A DNA stretch of 64,000 bases, taken from NCBI GenBank assembly GCA_018873245.2, contig JAEMBT020000001.1, positions 3,844,001-3,908,000 of the forward strand, in the 5' to 3' direction. This DNA comes from Archegozetes longisetosus (taxonomy: Eukaryota > Arthropoda > Arachnida > Sarcoptiformes > Trhypochthoniidae). Below the pieces are notes generated by a model. The model was given only the letters and a program-made list of their open reading frames with translations. It had not been told where the DNA came from and ran no database searches. Shown piece after piece: positions 9,965-24,744 of the stretch. A program made the translations under genes and the position numbers. The stretch's first letter is position 1; each line of letters starts with the position of its first letter.

Positions 9965-11726
9965 TACTATTACTTAGTCCTAATTGAAGCAGTGATTGCA
10001 GAGTTTGGCTATAATTAGAATAATGCGATGCATTCACTCCTATAAAAATCAATTGAACGGTGAATTGGTGTTAATTGATTGCATGCAAACAATACTTTTG
10101 ATCGCATCGTTAAGTGATCAAACTTTTCATAGTTTTTAATAGCAGGTCTCACTTTAGATTTTACTCAATTTTTTTTTTGACTAATCAGGTGAGCATCAGA
10201 ATAGAAATAGTTCAAAATGGCACTGAAATTTATGCGATAACCGTCATGGATTGAAATATTTGAATTTTTGTCATACCAAATGTTAGTTTTGTTTGATTGT
10301 TATTATTTTTACATTACATTAAAAACTGATTGCATAGAATTTGAATACAAACAGCAATAAATCTGAGCATAAAATAATGTAAATTTCTTAAAGTTAGCAT
10401 AAGCGGAATCGGAATCTAAATACCAAGAGAAGAATCGGGCATGTCTTAAACGTTAAGATAAAACTCTTAAAAGATAAATCTAATGATTAATGCGCGAGTA
10501 ATCAATTCAGTTTCGACAAGAATGTTATAGCTTTAAAAGATATGAGAATGAGATTAAATTTGGAGATTTAGATCATAAGCTCGGGTGTAAGTAAGATTGA
10601 TAGCAATTAAAGTGCAGTGACTCGATATATACTAAATTCAATTTGAAGGCTCACTTTGATTTATAGCAGCAAACGCTTTATTTTAACACTAGAGTACAAA
10701 AATCAGTGAAAATAATGATGAAAAACTAACTGACACTAACTTATATGAAAAGGTTAACTGAGTTACTATAAGACACTAGAAGTGATACTAACACCAGAAT
10801 TGGTGTGATAAGTGACAAACTAAATCCTAGTACAGTTGTACAGTTAGGTTAAGAGATATTTTAAGGGCTGAAAAGTGGAAAAGTTTAATAATAAGGAGAG
10901 AAAAGAGCTGAAGAGAGCTGAAGAGAGCTTGAATGGAAAGTTATTTCTTTAGGAAATAGAAGTATTAAAAATAGATACTTTTATGGTTTCTATTGGTTTT
11001 GTTGTAAGTGAGCTGAGAGTGTTTTGAACGGTCCATATCTGTCTGAAACATTAGGGATCAAAGCATTTTCAATGTGGGACATGACATCTTCTCTCTGCAC
11101 ACCAATAGTATAGAGAACGTTAACGTCTAACTCCTAAAGCACTGACTAACTTACTATCAACTGAACAGTACATCGAAAACTGAGTCACCAGAAGATGTAT
11201 TAGTATTTGGGAAAAAGTGGATGAAAAAAAAGGTTTTTTGCAGTAATTCGTGTAAATGACCTACGCTTGTGTGTTATGTATAAAAATCGATACGATATTT
11301 TCCTTTTGTTGTTGATTCACACAATAAATATTGTGTTTTGTGATAACGAAAATTTTCGTGTTATCCAATATATTAGTGATAATAGTATTCGGTTCTAAAA
11401 TCTCTCATTTAATACTGTTTTCTATCTGTTAGAAAGCAAACAAAAACTTTGATTTCTATTTTATTATGAAAAGAGTTTATTAATATTCTTTAGCTATGCA
11501 TAGAGACATTGGTGCTATAGATTCTTATAAGAATCTGCTTCCATTCAGTTTATTAATCAGTTTTTTATTTGAGAAACTGAAAAATGTATTCTTATGGAAG
11601 TCTATTATATTTACGATTGCTTCAAATCCTATCTGTAATAAGTCTAACAATGTTAATATAGCAGTAAAATGCATACTTCAGAATATAATGATCCGGCAAT
11701 AGAAGAATATGATTTTCTATATCTCG

Positions 11727-11794
11727 TAGTAGAGAATATTCTATAGTAGAGAATATTCTATAGTAGAGAATATTCTACAGTAGAGAATATTCTA
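11727..11794. repeat. 17-bp tandem array, 4 units, GAATATTC core
   Basis: Four near-identical 17-bp units (TAGTAGAGAATATTCTA), each carrying the perfect palindrome AGAATATTCT. Only one base differs among the units (C for T at 11778). The core has the nGAAnnTTCn form of a heat-shock-factor half-pair, but no gene is adjacent. Confidence 0.9.
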
Positions 11795-12892
11795 TTTATG
11801 TAATAATATTCTATTTGAAAACTGCTATTTGTCTAAATCTATTACTGCATTTGAGAAATAAATTTATGTTAATAATTAAAGATTTGGTCTAATAGCATGA
11901 CTTAATTAATGAGAATTTGAGTAAATGTGAAAAGATAAACAAAATAAAAGTCAGTTTGTATGCAAGTAATAAAATAGTTATCATTAAATTAGCTAATATT
12001 GAACCTAAATTTGAGTGTAACAATAATATACTGCACAATATTCATAGCAATTACCATAAAAACCGAATGACCGTTGCATTAATGACCCAACGGGTAATTT
12101 AGTTTCAGATATTCTAGGGTTCAATCATATTTGCATCAAATAAAATGGTTCAATATATTGTACCAACCAACTTTCCAATTGAAAATGTCAACTCTCAGCC
12201 CCTATTATTTAATTGACTCAAATGTGTGCCCATCTTATTATACGCTCAAATTTTGTTTAATTATAATCTGCACACAATCACATCTGGCATACATTTCAAT
12301 CGTTTTGCTCTGATTAACCATTACTTCTACTACTTTTTCCAGTTATATCATTATTCATCCCATTCTTTCCTGTTCTCTCTATTATTTATGTATTCAATTA
12401 TTAAATTATGAAATTTTATTCTTAAATTTATAATTAGTTTATTAAACAAATATTTCTCTCAACTCAAAACTCTCGGCTTTCTATTTGACGTAAGATTTTT
12501 GAAAATTTTTTTCTATACTATTGAATAAACTCAATTTTGAAAAGGATTTTAAACTGGAAGTAAACATGAAATACTAATAAATAGTTTGATATAAAAGTGG
12601 ATTTTTATATATAAAGTAAATGGGTTCACATTTTTTATAATTTAGAGAATGTTTCATAAAAAGTTCAATAACATAACTTTGGTCTGTATATCTCAATTCT
12701 TAATTCTTCAAAAAATCACTTAGATCACATATCTATGTAGTCTAAATTCAATAAAACTCCGCTTTTTAGATAAAAACAAATAACCAAAACATCTTATTTA
12801 GTAGCAAATAATGTCAAAAAATATATTTATTTCATATTTGATTTCATTTTATAGCAAGTATGTATGCAAATAATCTATTCAATAGTGCTATA

Positions 12893-13126
12893 CACTCAAA
12901 AACCTAGTAATCTATGATAGCAGCCTGAAGTGATGCTTTACTATCGGATACTTCCATTAGATCATAATATAGGAAAAATTAAGAAACTTATAGAATATTC
13001 AATATAGTAATCAAAAAAAATTACAAATTAAATCCAGCAAACAATTAATGTTTATGACATGAAGGTTGACATAGCAACTGTCTTTATTATGTTGCTATCA
13101 CAGATTGTTAAGTTTTTAAATGCACA
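12893..13126 (+). mobile_element. MITE, subfamily A, copy 2 (decayed right end)
   Basis: The left end is preceded by TA and reads CACTCAAAAACCTAGTAATC. The right end (GTTGCTATCACAGATTGTTA) is still recognisable as its inverse, but the last bases have diverged. The interior shares the TTAGATCATAATAT and GACATAGCAAC blocks with the other A copies. Confidence 0.7.
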
Positions 13127-14193
13127 TATTTAGTAAAATTTTGATAACATAAGGAAAATAAATTTATTAGATAGCAGAACAAATTGATTGCAAAGAGATG
13201 CAAATGTTTAAAGAAGATTACAACTTATCTTAATCAGTTGGCAAATTTATTGGATTTTTATTTTACTTATGTAAGCTTACATTAATTTTTATTATATGAA
13301 TAGAAAGCAAAGACATACTATTAATAATAGTGAAAAAGCACAATGAGATACAATACATAAGTCCCTTATTTTTGTTCTCTTTGTTAGACGAACCCCTTTT
13401 CCGCTATTCACTATGTCTATTGTATTCAATCCCAACTCAAATAATGAGCCGTGAATTTTAAATAGAGTCCATTCAAATATTTAATAGCAGATATCAATCT
13501 AGATATTAGATTATATTAGTTCTACTGCTGCTTTAAATCTAGTTGTAATTCACCATAAATTAATTGTATCAATAATAAGACTAATTCTAATTGTCTATCT
13601 CTCAAAACCTTATTCATCATAACATTAATGACGCGTAAAACCATTCAAATATGCTTTTCTTCAGCTTACTCTTAACTTTGCCTTTTCCTTTAGTTTATTC
13701 TTACTTTTGGCTCATTCTTGCATTTGGCTCATTTCTACATTTCACGCGATTCTCAGCTTTTTGTTTCCAGAATCATTCTAACAATAAAATAATGTTTAAT
13801 GCTATTTAGGAGATTAATTAATTGCTGTTATGAGCAATAATGGCAATGTTAGGGACTTATATGCATCATCAAACTCTTATTGAAAGTCTTGCTTTGTTTG
13901 TCTCTCTTTTTTTGGTTGACTGCATTCGCATTCTCTCAATCTATTATCTACTGAATAGTACTGTACTACTCGAGTCAACTATACAAATATGCTTCAAATA
14001 TAAGTATATTTATATCAATTAAATCAAATAAATTCTGTTCATGTCTCACAGAATGCTTAAACTATTTCGACTTCAGTTTTTTGACAGAATACTCATTAAT
14101 AAGTGAACAGATGAGTCGTTTATCAGTAGTGTATTGATCCGAAACTTTCTCAATTGTTTGAGTTCTTGATTCAAATTTATTTGCTTGTCACTA

Positions 14194-14425
14194 CACTCGA
14201 AAATTTAATAATCGTTGATAGCAACCAAAAATGATGAGTTGTGATGGCATACTTTCCATCAGACCATAATATGTTGAGATATTAACAAACTTGTAGAGTA
14301 TCTAATATAGTGATCAAAGCAAATAACAAATCAAATCCGTCAAAGAATTGATGCGCATCACAGGCAGATTGACATAGCAAAAGCTTTTTTGTTGTTGCTG
14401 TCGCGGATCATTAAGTTTCCAACTG
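14194..14425 (+). mobile_element. MITE, subfamily A, copy 3
   Basis: A 232-bp element flanked by TA. The left end, CACTCGAAAATTTAATAATC followed by GTTGATAGCAACC, mirrors the right end, GTTGCTGTCGCGGATCATTA running to AACTG|TA. This is among the best preserved A copies, with TTGATGCGCATCAC and GACATAGCAA inside. Confidence 0.85.
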
Positions 14426-14754
14426 TACTTCGTTACTCTCTTTTGTTCTTGACTTCAGTATTTCTCTTTTTCCGATTCATGTGATATAAGTTTATCGATG
14501 GGTTGAAAGCATTAGATTTTATTTTAGTACTAGTAATACATACATACGATTCAATTGTCTAACACAAGACTTATTTCGAAAGTTTGATTTGACTGTGTCA
14601 ACAAATCATTTTTCAGCTTTTCATACAATGTGTGACATTATTTCAATTTGTTTCACAGCTGGACTAAAATAATTTAACAATAAATTTAGTATTAATATTG
14701 TTATGAAAGTGAAACTTAGATTTTAGACAAATATCATGACAAATGTCTAAATAA

Positions 14755-14862
14755 AATCTGAACAAATCTGAACAGAATCTGAACAGAATCTGAACAGAAT
14801 CTGAACAGAATCTGAACAAATCTGAACAGAATTCGAACGGATCTGAACAGAATATGAACAAA
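14755..14862. repeat. 11-bp minisatellite (AATCTGAACAG)
   Basis: About nine copies of an 11-bp unit, with drift at both ends. The minus-strand frame across it stays open only because the unit lacks stops, so it was not called as coding. Confidence 0.85.
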
Positions 14863-16131
14863 TGAGACCAGAATCGGAAAGAAATCTGAATTTATTGATT
14901 TGAATAGAGTAGATTTACAGCATTATTAGTGGTTAGACATTCTTTATGTTAAGTAGAGCTTTGTTATTTTGTTGATTTAAGGAGTTTTGCGGAAAAGAAA
15001 ACTTCTCGCTAATCATAATTCAAGCAAACTTAATAAAATGGGACTTGAGTTGAGATAACAATTTGCGATTATTTGTTTTGCCTTCTCTTTGGCAAATTCA
15101 AGTCAATGAATGACCCCATTTGTAAATAAAAGAGATCGATATCCATTAAATTAGTTCCCCTGTAATCGATAATACAGTTAAAGATCTATATCCCTGTCAA
15201 CCTCATATATCTCAAACATATTATGCAACTCAGTCCTACTAAACTATAATCATCTAAATCGCTTGTAATTACACCTAAAACACACGACAATACAACTGCT
15301 ATTCAACTGCCATTCCCAACTATTGCTGTTTTGATTACTCAATCTATTCTGATTATTTTATGTTAAACTTGTTTTGCAAACCTTTTCCAAACCTTTTCCA
15401 AACCTTTTACAAACTAAATTACCTTTCAATCCTTAAATCTCTGTCAATCTGTCCATTAAAGGAGTTTAATTATGAAAATGAATTTTTCAGGGATAGTCTG
15501 AAAGATTGACATTTTTAATTAGCTAGAAATTAAAAAGTCCTCAGGATATTTATCAATGCTTGCAAACAAAGTTTTAAATAAACAGTCAGCAGACCAGTAC
15601 TGAAGTGAAATTAAATTGAAAGATTTAATAATTTTTATCTAACCTACAATACTGGAAGTTTGATCAATATTTAGTCAAAACGCAGTTCAAATCAATTAAT
15701 GAACTTTTACTATTCTGTCAAAACAATCGATTGTAGCCCTGCCACAAACGATTGAATAATTGAAAGTAAACTTGAATAAGAATTAGTTGTTTAACCGGAA
15801 TGATTGATCAGATAGAGAATGGAATGTATGAAAGAGTAATGATAGGAATGGATAAATATATCAAAAAAAGAGAGAATAGAAATGGAAAATGAATGCTACT
15901 ATCGTACTGAGCGCAATGATTCTAAGCCTAATCTGGGCTAACCTAACCTAATCTAACAGAAACTCTAGTCAATCATAAATCAGAGCTGGAATCAGATTCA
16001 ATTTTGATCAATTGCTATCTCACATAATAGACAATTGTAGTGATAATTTTGATTTGGCCTTCGGTTCTTTTGTGTTGGTTATAATGGTTTTCTTTTGTGA
16101 TCAAATATTTGGTCTAATATTTAGCGTTAAA

Positions 16132-16178
16132 ATAAGGTTTGATATAAGGTTTAATATAAGGTTTAATATAAGGTTTTT
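16132..16178. repeat. 12-bp tandem repeat (ATAAGGTTTAAT), 4 units
   Basis: Four units, three of them full length, with one base change (G for A in unit 1). Confidence 0.8.
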
Positions 16179-16678
16179 CAACCTTTACTTCCGTTAGTCA
16201 TTATATAAGATTTTGATTGCAATTTCACATTAATATTAAAACAATTGAGTAAAAGAAGATTAAAACGAAAATTAATGTTTATATAGATTTTCTTTTATTA
16301 CTGGAATTACTGGAAGTGATTGTTATTTATATCGATTTTTAAACAACAATACCAAAAAATGTTGATAAGAGAAAAGTTGAAGTTATATCTGAAAGAATTT
16401 AATATTTTTAGAAAATAACCCATGAATGAACATTTATTAATACTCCAAATATTAGATTTAACACAAAACACATTAAATTATAGTAACAAAAAACCAGCCG
16501 CAACTTATTGTCAGCTTGTTATCCAAGTTATTTCAGTACAACTATTATCAAAGTAAAAGCCTTTCTAAAGATAACATATTGCGAGTTATATTAGTGGAAG
16601 AGCAACGCTATTAATGTTTTTCCATCAAAGTTTATGATAATTTTTACTATAACTCTATGTTTATCCTACACTTTGCTT

Positions 16679-16810
16679 TACCACAATATTCTTTACTTTT
16701 CAACCCGAATATTCTTCACTTCGCCACCAGAATATTCTTTATTTTATCCTCAAAAGATTCTTTACTTTACCATCAGAATATTCCTGTCTTTGCAATCAGA
16801 ATATTCTTGT
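16679..16810. repeat. 22-24 bp array carrying AGAATATTCT palindromes
   Basis: About six degenerate units of the type ACCAGAATATTCTTTACTTT. Four keep a perfect GAATATTC. This is a third locus with the same palindrome core, with a different period from the arrays at 11.7 and 51.2 kb. Confidence 0.75.
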
Positions 16811-18069
16811 TTAAAATAATTTATTTTTGAATCGTTTATCTTTGAATGAAAAAGTCAAAAAATGATTGAGACATAAATCAAAATTGGAACTTGAGATAAA
16901 CTTATAATTTATGCGATTCAATGAAATAATAACATATTTTAGTTAACAGTATTGTTGGGTAAATACAATGTTTAGTAAGTTGTAATCAGTATTTTGGGGA
17001 TAAGATTTTAAAGCATTATAGGAACAGTTTTATTCGGGATTGATGTGAATTGATATGATATCATATATGGATTTGTGATGTGAAAATCGCGGGGCGAGCA
17101 GTCACTCCAGAGACCAGGTGTCACTCAATATAATAAGTTTATTAATACTAAAAATACTAAACTTAGTGTCAAAGCGCTGAAACTTGATATGGAAATAGTA
17201 TATAAAGAAAACCGTTATTATGTTACATAATTGCTGATTGAAGCCCTACTCCTCTCCACTTTTTTCATTCTTTATCTTCATCCGTAATCTCAGGCCTTTT
17301 GTTGTTGAGCAAAAGCAAAATAAATGTTCGTTTTTGAAATTATATTTACGAAACCATTACTAATGAAGTCATATAAATGCCTGCCATTTACTACAGTAAA
17401 AACAGACAGTTCCAGATAGTAATCAACTCAGATTATATTCATGTAAACCACCAAAAGACAAGTGAGTTACCAATTTCGGAGAAGTTGATAGCAATTATCA
17501 GAAGTTGAGTTTAGAAGTCCTGAAATGAATTTTTGATAAGCAATTACAGTGCAATTACTTTAGAAAGAGAAAATGTGATCTTATATGAAAAATGTTGACT
17601 ATATGATAGATACTTTAATAATGATGTCATCTGATGCTAGATATATAACTTATTTCCTATTGTATTGCTCGCTATTTTCGTTTATAATTCCTCCGGCAAA
17701 CACTTTGATGGCGTGCACTCATATGTAAATTAACGTATCCGTAATTCATCACTGAATACGAATACGCTATATGAGTATCTAATTTTTGCTCAACCAATAC
17801 TACGCTCAACAACTAAATAATGCGAAATATTAATAGACATCTCATAACTACATTCAGTGTATTCAGGTTTCAGATGAGATCACATTCGATAGAAAAGAAA
17901 GTTTAAATAAAAATAATACGAATGTTAGAAAATATAATAGTTAGGTTTGAGTGGGATCTAAGTTTTGCATAGATCTAATGTATTATTGACATGCGGTGAT
18001 AGCATATATTTAATACTAATTTCTCACGAAAACTTGATCAATAATATTGATCAGAGACAAGCTGAGATT

Positions 18070-18112
18070 TAGCTAACTTTTAGCTAACTTTTAGCTAACT
18101 CTTAGCTAACTT
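18070..18112. repeat. 12-bp tandem repeat (TTAGCTAACTTT), about 4 units
   Basis: Short direct repeat with one variant unit (CTC for TTT). Confidence 0.75.
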
Positions 18113-20781
18113 TGATGTTGAAAAAGATAAGCCTAACTGAATAGGCATTGGATATAATGATTATTTGCAACTATTAGATTATATAACTAACCGGATATAA
18201 GTAGCATATAATGATATCCTTTAATTGTTAGTATGGTTTTTGATTATTTTCTTTTCAGAGTTAATAAACATAACATATAATTGAAGTGACTCTAGAATTA
18301 ATGACTATATTAATGATTTGTTATTGTAATCAATATATTATTTGCGATTAGAAATACTGTATGAATGCTTGCTATAACTATAATACTAATACATCAATAT
18401 AATCAAGCTCACTATAGTGATGCTCTCTATAGCCATTAGAGCTATACTCAGCGCATATTACCAGTCACAGTCTAGTCCTAACAATACATTCATTTTATAT
18501 ACTCTATAAATCGCTTCAATCAATATGATTCACACTCATGGCTTCAATTCTTTGCGCGCTATTTAGTAGTTAATAAGTCTTTTTTATGCCTCACCTAAAC
18601 TTTCATGCGATAGCTTGACATTTGATTTTAACAAGAATTTCAATTAGACAAAACTGACACAAACTGCGCCAACGTCTTAAAAGGATATGGACATGAGCTA
18701 AAGTTGTTATGTTCACGAAAAACTCACTCTTACCAAAGATAACACTTGACTAATGAGAGCTTTCAATCAGCCTGATCTGGAGGTTTGATTTTGTCCAAAT
18801 TGGAGAAAAGTATTGAAACTCAAGTTTTCAGTACGTATCTAACTTTTAGTCTATTATCTATAAATGGATTCAAATGGCTGTAAGTTTAGTATGCTTTAAA
18901 AAGCAATACTTGAGTGAAGCAATGGTTGCGTAAAGCATTAAAGACAGTGCCGGTTGAATAAAAGGAAGAGATTGGTTGCTGTCTTTTATTTTGTTAGGAT
19001 CAATGTGATGCCGTACTTTTGATTCACTTCATTTAAAAGGTCCTCGTTCTCTATTACTATACCAGTAAACCATTTATTCTGTTGACTTTTGTCAAGACCT
19101 ACCATCAAAATATACTTGCATTCTTATATTTTCTTATATATATTCTTATGTATATTCTTATATTCTTATATTCTTATATTGTTTTACTCAAATCCACTAA
19201 AACTAAAACATTCTGAGCTATCACAATAACAGTATATTAGTGTATAACTTTTGAAATAAATACTTTTGATTTAGTTTTTTCTTTTCAAATCACAACTCTA
19301 TCCCATTTCTACTTTTATACCATTCTAAATGCTAACTAATTGAAGAATTAAAACTTTTAGGGGATTAGATGGAATGTATAGAATTGTAGGCAATTTTTCA
19401 TTGATGATTGCTTAGTAAATAATAGCAATTTTTCAATTTTTCCACTACAAAACAGGGCAATTTTATTTTGAATTCCACTCGATATAGAAGATTAGGCCAC
19501 AGAATCCGATCTTCAATCGGATAACGCTCTGAGTGGAGGCTTGCATTACAAGAAAACAAATCGGTTTTAAAAAATAGATCGAAAGTAGTGAACAAAAGTA
19601 TTTTTAGTTGTCGCATGATCGTATTATATAGATATAGCATTACTTTATATTTAAGGAGTATATTTAGTAACAAGTATTATATAGTCTACTAGCTCTACAC
19701 TACTGAACAAACTGTCGAAGACACTACTACTCCGCATAAGAGATGTCTATTTTCTAGTTTTTCTCAAAAATTAAACAATGCCCTAAAGACACTTATATCT
19801 TATGAATCCTAAAATACATTGACACCTTTTAGAACAATTATTAAAACTACTATTTGAAGGATTGAGTTTTCTATCTCTTTCTACTTATTTTCTTACTGTT
19901 AGATTGAGAATCTTAGCCGTTTGATTGATAGATAAGTTGTATTTTCGATTATTTTTTGATTGAATGGATAGAAATAAAACGTTGTGTTTTGTGCTTCAGA
20001 TACTCTAAAGAAATATTGTTCAATATTATATATGATTCAAAGTAAATGATACGAAAAAGTATTGCAAAATTTTATCACAACGTTATACCATCTCAATATT
20101 TAAACTTTCCTATTATTTCTAACTCATATACATCCCCCCTTTAGTTCAATCTCTTCCTATCTAACTTCTCATTTTCTTCTCTTTCTAATTATTCACTCTC
20201 GACTTTCGGCCATTACGCTGTTCCCAATCTCGATCACGACAAATACTAGATAATCTGAGTCTCAGTTGAGACTTCAGGCTAACAACAATTAGAGCGTGAT
20301 TTAGGATAAAAGAAAAGTGAAAAAACAAATAAATCAATTTTTGACAGGTATTTTAGCAATTAAAACAATTAGAATTTTAAGATAAAAATACTAAACAATA
20401 GACAGTTTTTAACTAATTGAAAAGTTTAGCAAAACGATCAAATTCAAAAATAGTAATGATTATAATAATAGTAAATGTTTTAGTAATCGTAAAAATTTAG
20501 TAATCAGTGTTAGAAAATATATTGTTAGCGGTATACATGTTTGAAAAACTAATTTAAGAAATGGATTTCAATTTTAATCATGCCGTTTATTCTACTTTAA
20601 TAATGAAAGTTTGAAACTTTTATTTATCGCTACATTAAACACATGGTGTATAATTTTCTCGTATTTTTAACAATAACTTTAGGAATAAGTTTAAGATGCT
20701 CACAAAAATTATATATTTCATAACATAGACGTTTGTTTTAGAGGATCGTATAGAAAAAACGAAATATCAGTCATTTCTTAA

Positions 20782-20908
20782 AAGATGAAAATATGGTATA
20801 AGATGAAAATTTGCTATAAGACGAAAATCTCGTATAAGATGAAAATCTCGTATAAGATGAAAATCTCGTATAAGATGAAAATCTCGTATAACTTGAAAAA
20901 TATCGTAT
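20782..20908. repeat. 18-bp minisatellite (AAGATGAAAATCTCGTAT), 7 units
   Basis: Seven units. The central ones are almost identical and the outer ones diverged. Because the unit is a multiple of three, two minus-strand frames stay open across it (HLIRDF-type and SYTRFS-type repeats). That is a by-product of the period and not evidence of a gene. Confidence 0.9.
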
Positions 20909-21685
20909 AAGTTTGACGCATAAAAAATTAATAGCAAAACAGTGACTTTCGATCGATATTCTCCAAAGAAACACATGAATTTGTAAAGAATTCAAGAATG
21001 ATATCACTATTTCGTAAAGGGAACAATCAGTGTCAAAGTATGTCAATTGGAGATCACAATCTTATATTTCTTTACTATTCCGTCCTCTTCTTACTAAAAT
21101 TCTGTCTATTCTTACAAAAATCAAACTGACTGTCACTGAAGTTTGCGGAACATTTTTGAAAATTGCCTTTTCTTAGAAACATAATAATAGAAACGGAATT
21201 ACTTTGAGAAGATATCAAACATATTTAACTTGATTATGACTTATTTAGAATTTTGAACACCTCTCAACTATTATTCTCTTCTTTTGACACTTATTTTGTA
21301 GAAAGTTTGATAACATCTTTATATGTCTACTTATCTTGGAATTTATTTTTTTATCATTAAATCAACTTTCTATTCAATTTTCTAACTTATCTAACTTTCT
21401 ATTCTCTTCATTTCATTAAATCATTCATTTTGATCAACATCAAAGTTTAGCTTTTTTTCAATTAATTTTCTCTTATTTCTCGATCAAAGCTAAGTGTGAG
21501 TGAGTTGAAAGTTTGAAAAACGTGTCATTTTTGAATACTAATTGAACAACACAATATTAAATAATAATAAACTGACTGAACATTCATACTATATGATCAT
21601 GAAGTACATTAAGAAAAAAAAGAATTTAATTCAAAGTCTTTTAAATGAGCCTTTAATTGAATGCTAGAAAATAATTTAGCGACTC

Positions 21686-21728
21686 AGTTTGAAAACCAAT
21701 TTGAAAACCAATTTGAAAACCAATTTGA
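21686..21728. repeat. 15-bp direct repeat (GAAAACCAATTT), 3 units
   Basis: Three consecutive copies of a GAAAACCAATTT-type unit in otherwise unremarkable AT-rich DNA. Confidence 0.7.
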
Positions 21729-24684
21729 TTACTCGAATCCACATTTTGCTGACTTAACATACAAAGATTGCAACTAATTTCGACTTATTCATCTCAACCA
21801 ACTAAATTCAGATTCAAAACAATTCTTAAAACATAGAAGCAGCGAATTTAGGTTTAGATATGATTCCAGGACCTAATTGTTTGATTGATTGGAGTTCAGT
21901 TTATAAATACTTATATAAACGATGTTAAGGTTGAGAAGGCTTTCAGAGAAAAACTCAATCCCTAGAAAACCAATTCTACACAAAGCTCTGCCAATCAAAT
22001 TATAGCCAATTTAATTATCTTCTAATAAATTCTCACTTCATTCTCAATTATGTCAAATGATTAGTTGTTATATGAAGTCAGTTGTTGTTAATTGTATGGA
22101 AGGCTGGAAAAAGTTTTACGCATTTTCAAAGTGTTGTCATTTTGATTGTGTTAAACTTTAGGAATAAATTTAGATTCAAATTGAAAAAATTGGAAAAATT
22201 GGAAAAGGCAATCATTTTAACCGCAATCTATCAAATGGAAAAATGTCGAAAAGTTCTCCGAAATAGTGCATTGAAAAACATTATTTATGTGTTGATTACG
22301 GAAAGTAGAGGCAGATTGAAAACTGCAATCAAGTGTATTCTTATTTGAAATTCAATACATAACTCGTTTGCCACACAATTGGATGCGATTGGATTGAGTT
22401 TTCTCACCAATTGACTGAACAAAAGTAATATTACATGAATATTCTGTTCACATGCAACACTCGAATTTGGTAGAATTTATTCTTGAAAGGCATGATTTGC
22501 ATTTTGTTGGTTTTTGCCTATGTTATGGTTGGGTGCCTATTGTTTTCTGTTTTCTCGTTTTTGTGCCTCTACTGAGTCGTAAGAAAAGCCAAAAGAGCTC
22601 TTTGTTGTTAATATTATGATGTTATTCATAAGATACCTAATTCTCGTGAGTGTTTTTCATTTGTTACCTAAAACACATTATGATATTGATATTCAATTTT
22701 TGGATTATATTATATATTCTGATGACTTTTTTCATCTTCAAACCAACATTAGTTCGTATAAAACACTTATTACTTATTTTAATAACTTGAGGAATAATAA
22801 AAACAATTCGCTTACCATATGTAAAAATAAGACTTTATATAACTTTATATAAATTACCTGAAAATCGATTGGCGTAGAAGTGATGCGAATGGAAATCATA
22901 ATAGAGTTGAATAGAGTTAGAGAACTAGAGATTTGATCCGACTCTGAATAAAAAGATGTTTAAGAAAGAATTAATTGGGTCGAAGAAGGATATAAAACTC
23001 GAGAAATCGGAGGATAAGAAGACATAAGAAACTTATGTTTATAAATAGGATTAGAATTATCATAATATCCAGTCAATAAAAGGCAAATCGCATCAAAATT
23101 TTCTCTCAGCTTCTATTCAATAAAAAAAAGTTAACTTAAGCTCGAGTTGAGTGGAATGAAGGGAAAGCCTGAAATGTTAACATTTGCTATAGTTGTCTAT
23201 CTGGCTGATGGAGGAGAGGATTCTTTGCTTTAGCCCTTCTAGCGATGCAGAGACTCTATAGAAAATTCAATTATGTTCTTTTGGCGTGGCAAGAGTAAAG
23301 AGTAATGCACACTATTCGGGGAATTCACTCAATTGGGACTTGAGGACCAAATGTACCACAGGTACCATTGCTAGAAATGTGCTGCCATTGTTTTGAGAAA
23401 CAAGATTAGAATACATCATCACTATTACAAACACTTTTTGGTACTGCTTCCAATATTAAACTTGTTTACTGGCTCTACTGTTACTTTAAATATTTGTCAT
23501 ATACTCTTCTTTCGCATCTATTTTTATGTATTTATACATTTGGGTAATTAGCTAAAATCCCCTTTTTATGCTAAAAGTTTCACTTCTCTCAAAACTAGCT
23601 CTAATCAATTGATTTGAAAATAAGAAAAAAAACTTTGAAGTTATCCACATTTGATCATCTAACTAAAAATCAATTAGATTAAACTTGATGCTATTCCTAT
23701 ATGTTGATTGTTTAGAGCGAGAAATAGAAAATATAGTTAGTATCAGAAGTAGGCCGTAAATTGAATGTTTGATGTGCTGGAGTTGATGCTATAGCGAGTT
23801 TATGTTTGAATATTTAGCATCCAATAAATTGGAGTGAGGCACGGAATGAATACTTTGGTGCCTCAATTTGATGCCATTAATGCCACGAAGCGGTTATTTG
23901 GCGGTAATTCACCACATCGTTGGGTGGGTCAACAATTTAGCACTATATCTAATATATAGTGCTATTCGTCTCTTTCAATCATCAGCTTTCTTGTGCACTT
24001 TTCATGATCTCAATATTAATTGTTTGTGTTATGATTATTTAAGAGAATAGTCTTCATATTGTTATACTTATTTCTTTTGATTCTTCTATTCATAAGTTGC
24101 GTAAATCTATCTAATAGTTACTGAAATCTATTGAAAAGTTACCAAAATCTATTAGACACTTAGGAAAAATGAAATTCAAGTTTTATGAGAGCCATAAAAG
24201 TCTGAGCAATTGAATAGTTAGATGGGAGTTGTTTTGTTTGAATGGTATTTGGCTGATTAAACAAATTATCCTGAATAATATGCAATAGTTGGTATTGAAT
24301 AGTTTGTATTGAATATTCAGTATTCAATAGTACGTATTCGAAAAGTATTATCTGAGAGTAAAACAGGAATTTAACAGAAAGTTGATATCCTCTAAACAAA
24401 ACCGATTCAATTGACTAAACAATGTTTGTGAAGCGTGAATATAATAACTTAAAGTTGGATCAGAAAGAGCTACGGTTTTTATAGTTGACTTCTTGGAATG
24501 GTGTCCTTCGAGGAATGGTATCTTCAATTGTGCATTAGGTATAAGTAAATTATTACAATTGAGTGAACGTGTAAAATGTTAAGGAAATTTTTAGACACTT
24601 TAAGGCTAGTTATTTTCTCTCTTAAATCTCATTTTCTTATGCCTGCTCTCTCCCATCTATTCCAAATATTTTGCTTTTATTTCG

Positions 24685-24744
24685 GCTAACCTAGCCTAAC
24701 CTAACCTAACCTAGCCTAGTCTAACCTAGCCTAGCCTAACCTAA
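24685..24744. repeat. Interstitial TTAGG-like tract (CCTAA/CCTAG)
   Basis: About 60 bp of CCTAA pentamers mixed with CCTAG variants, the complement of the arthropod telomeric TTAGG repeat. The degeneracy suggests an old insertion or a simple-sequence expansion. Confidence 0.75.

Noticed and set aside
13840-14022. Hydrophobic 60-residue frame resembling a signal peptide
   Set aside because: Considered as a Dscam first exon; no phase-1 donor at a sensible place and 35 kb from Ig1 without support.
14755-14862. CRISPR-like or spaced repeat arrays
   Set aside because: All arrays here are head-to-tail minisatellites without unique spacers, in a eukaryotic genome.
22082-22348. 88-residue plus-strand frame with Lys/Leu repeats
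   Set aside because: It includes a short slippage repeat (AAATTGG), has no recognisable domain and no neighbouring exons.
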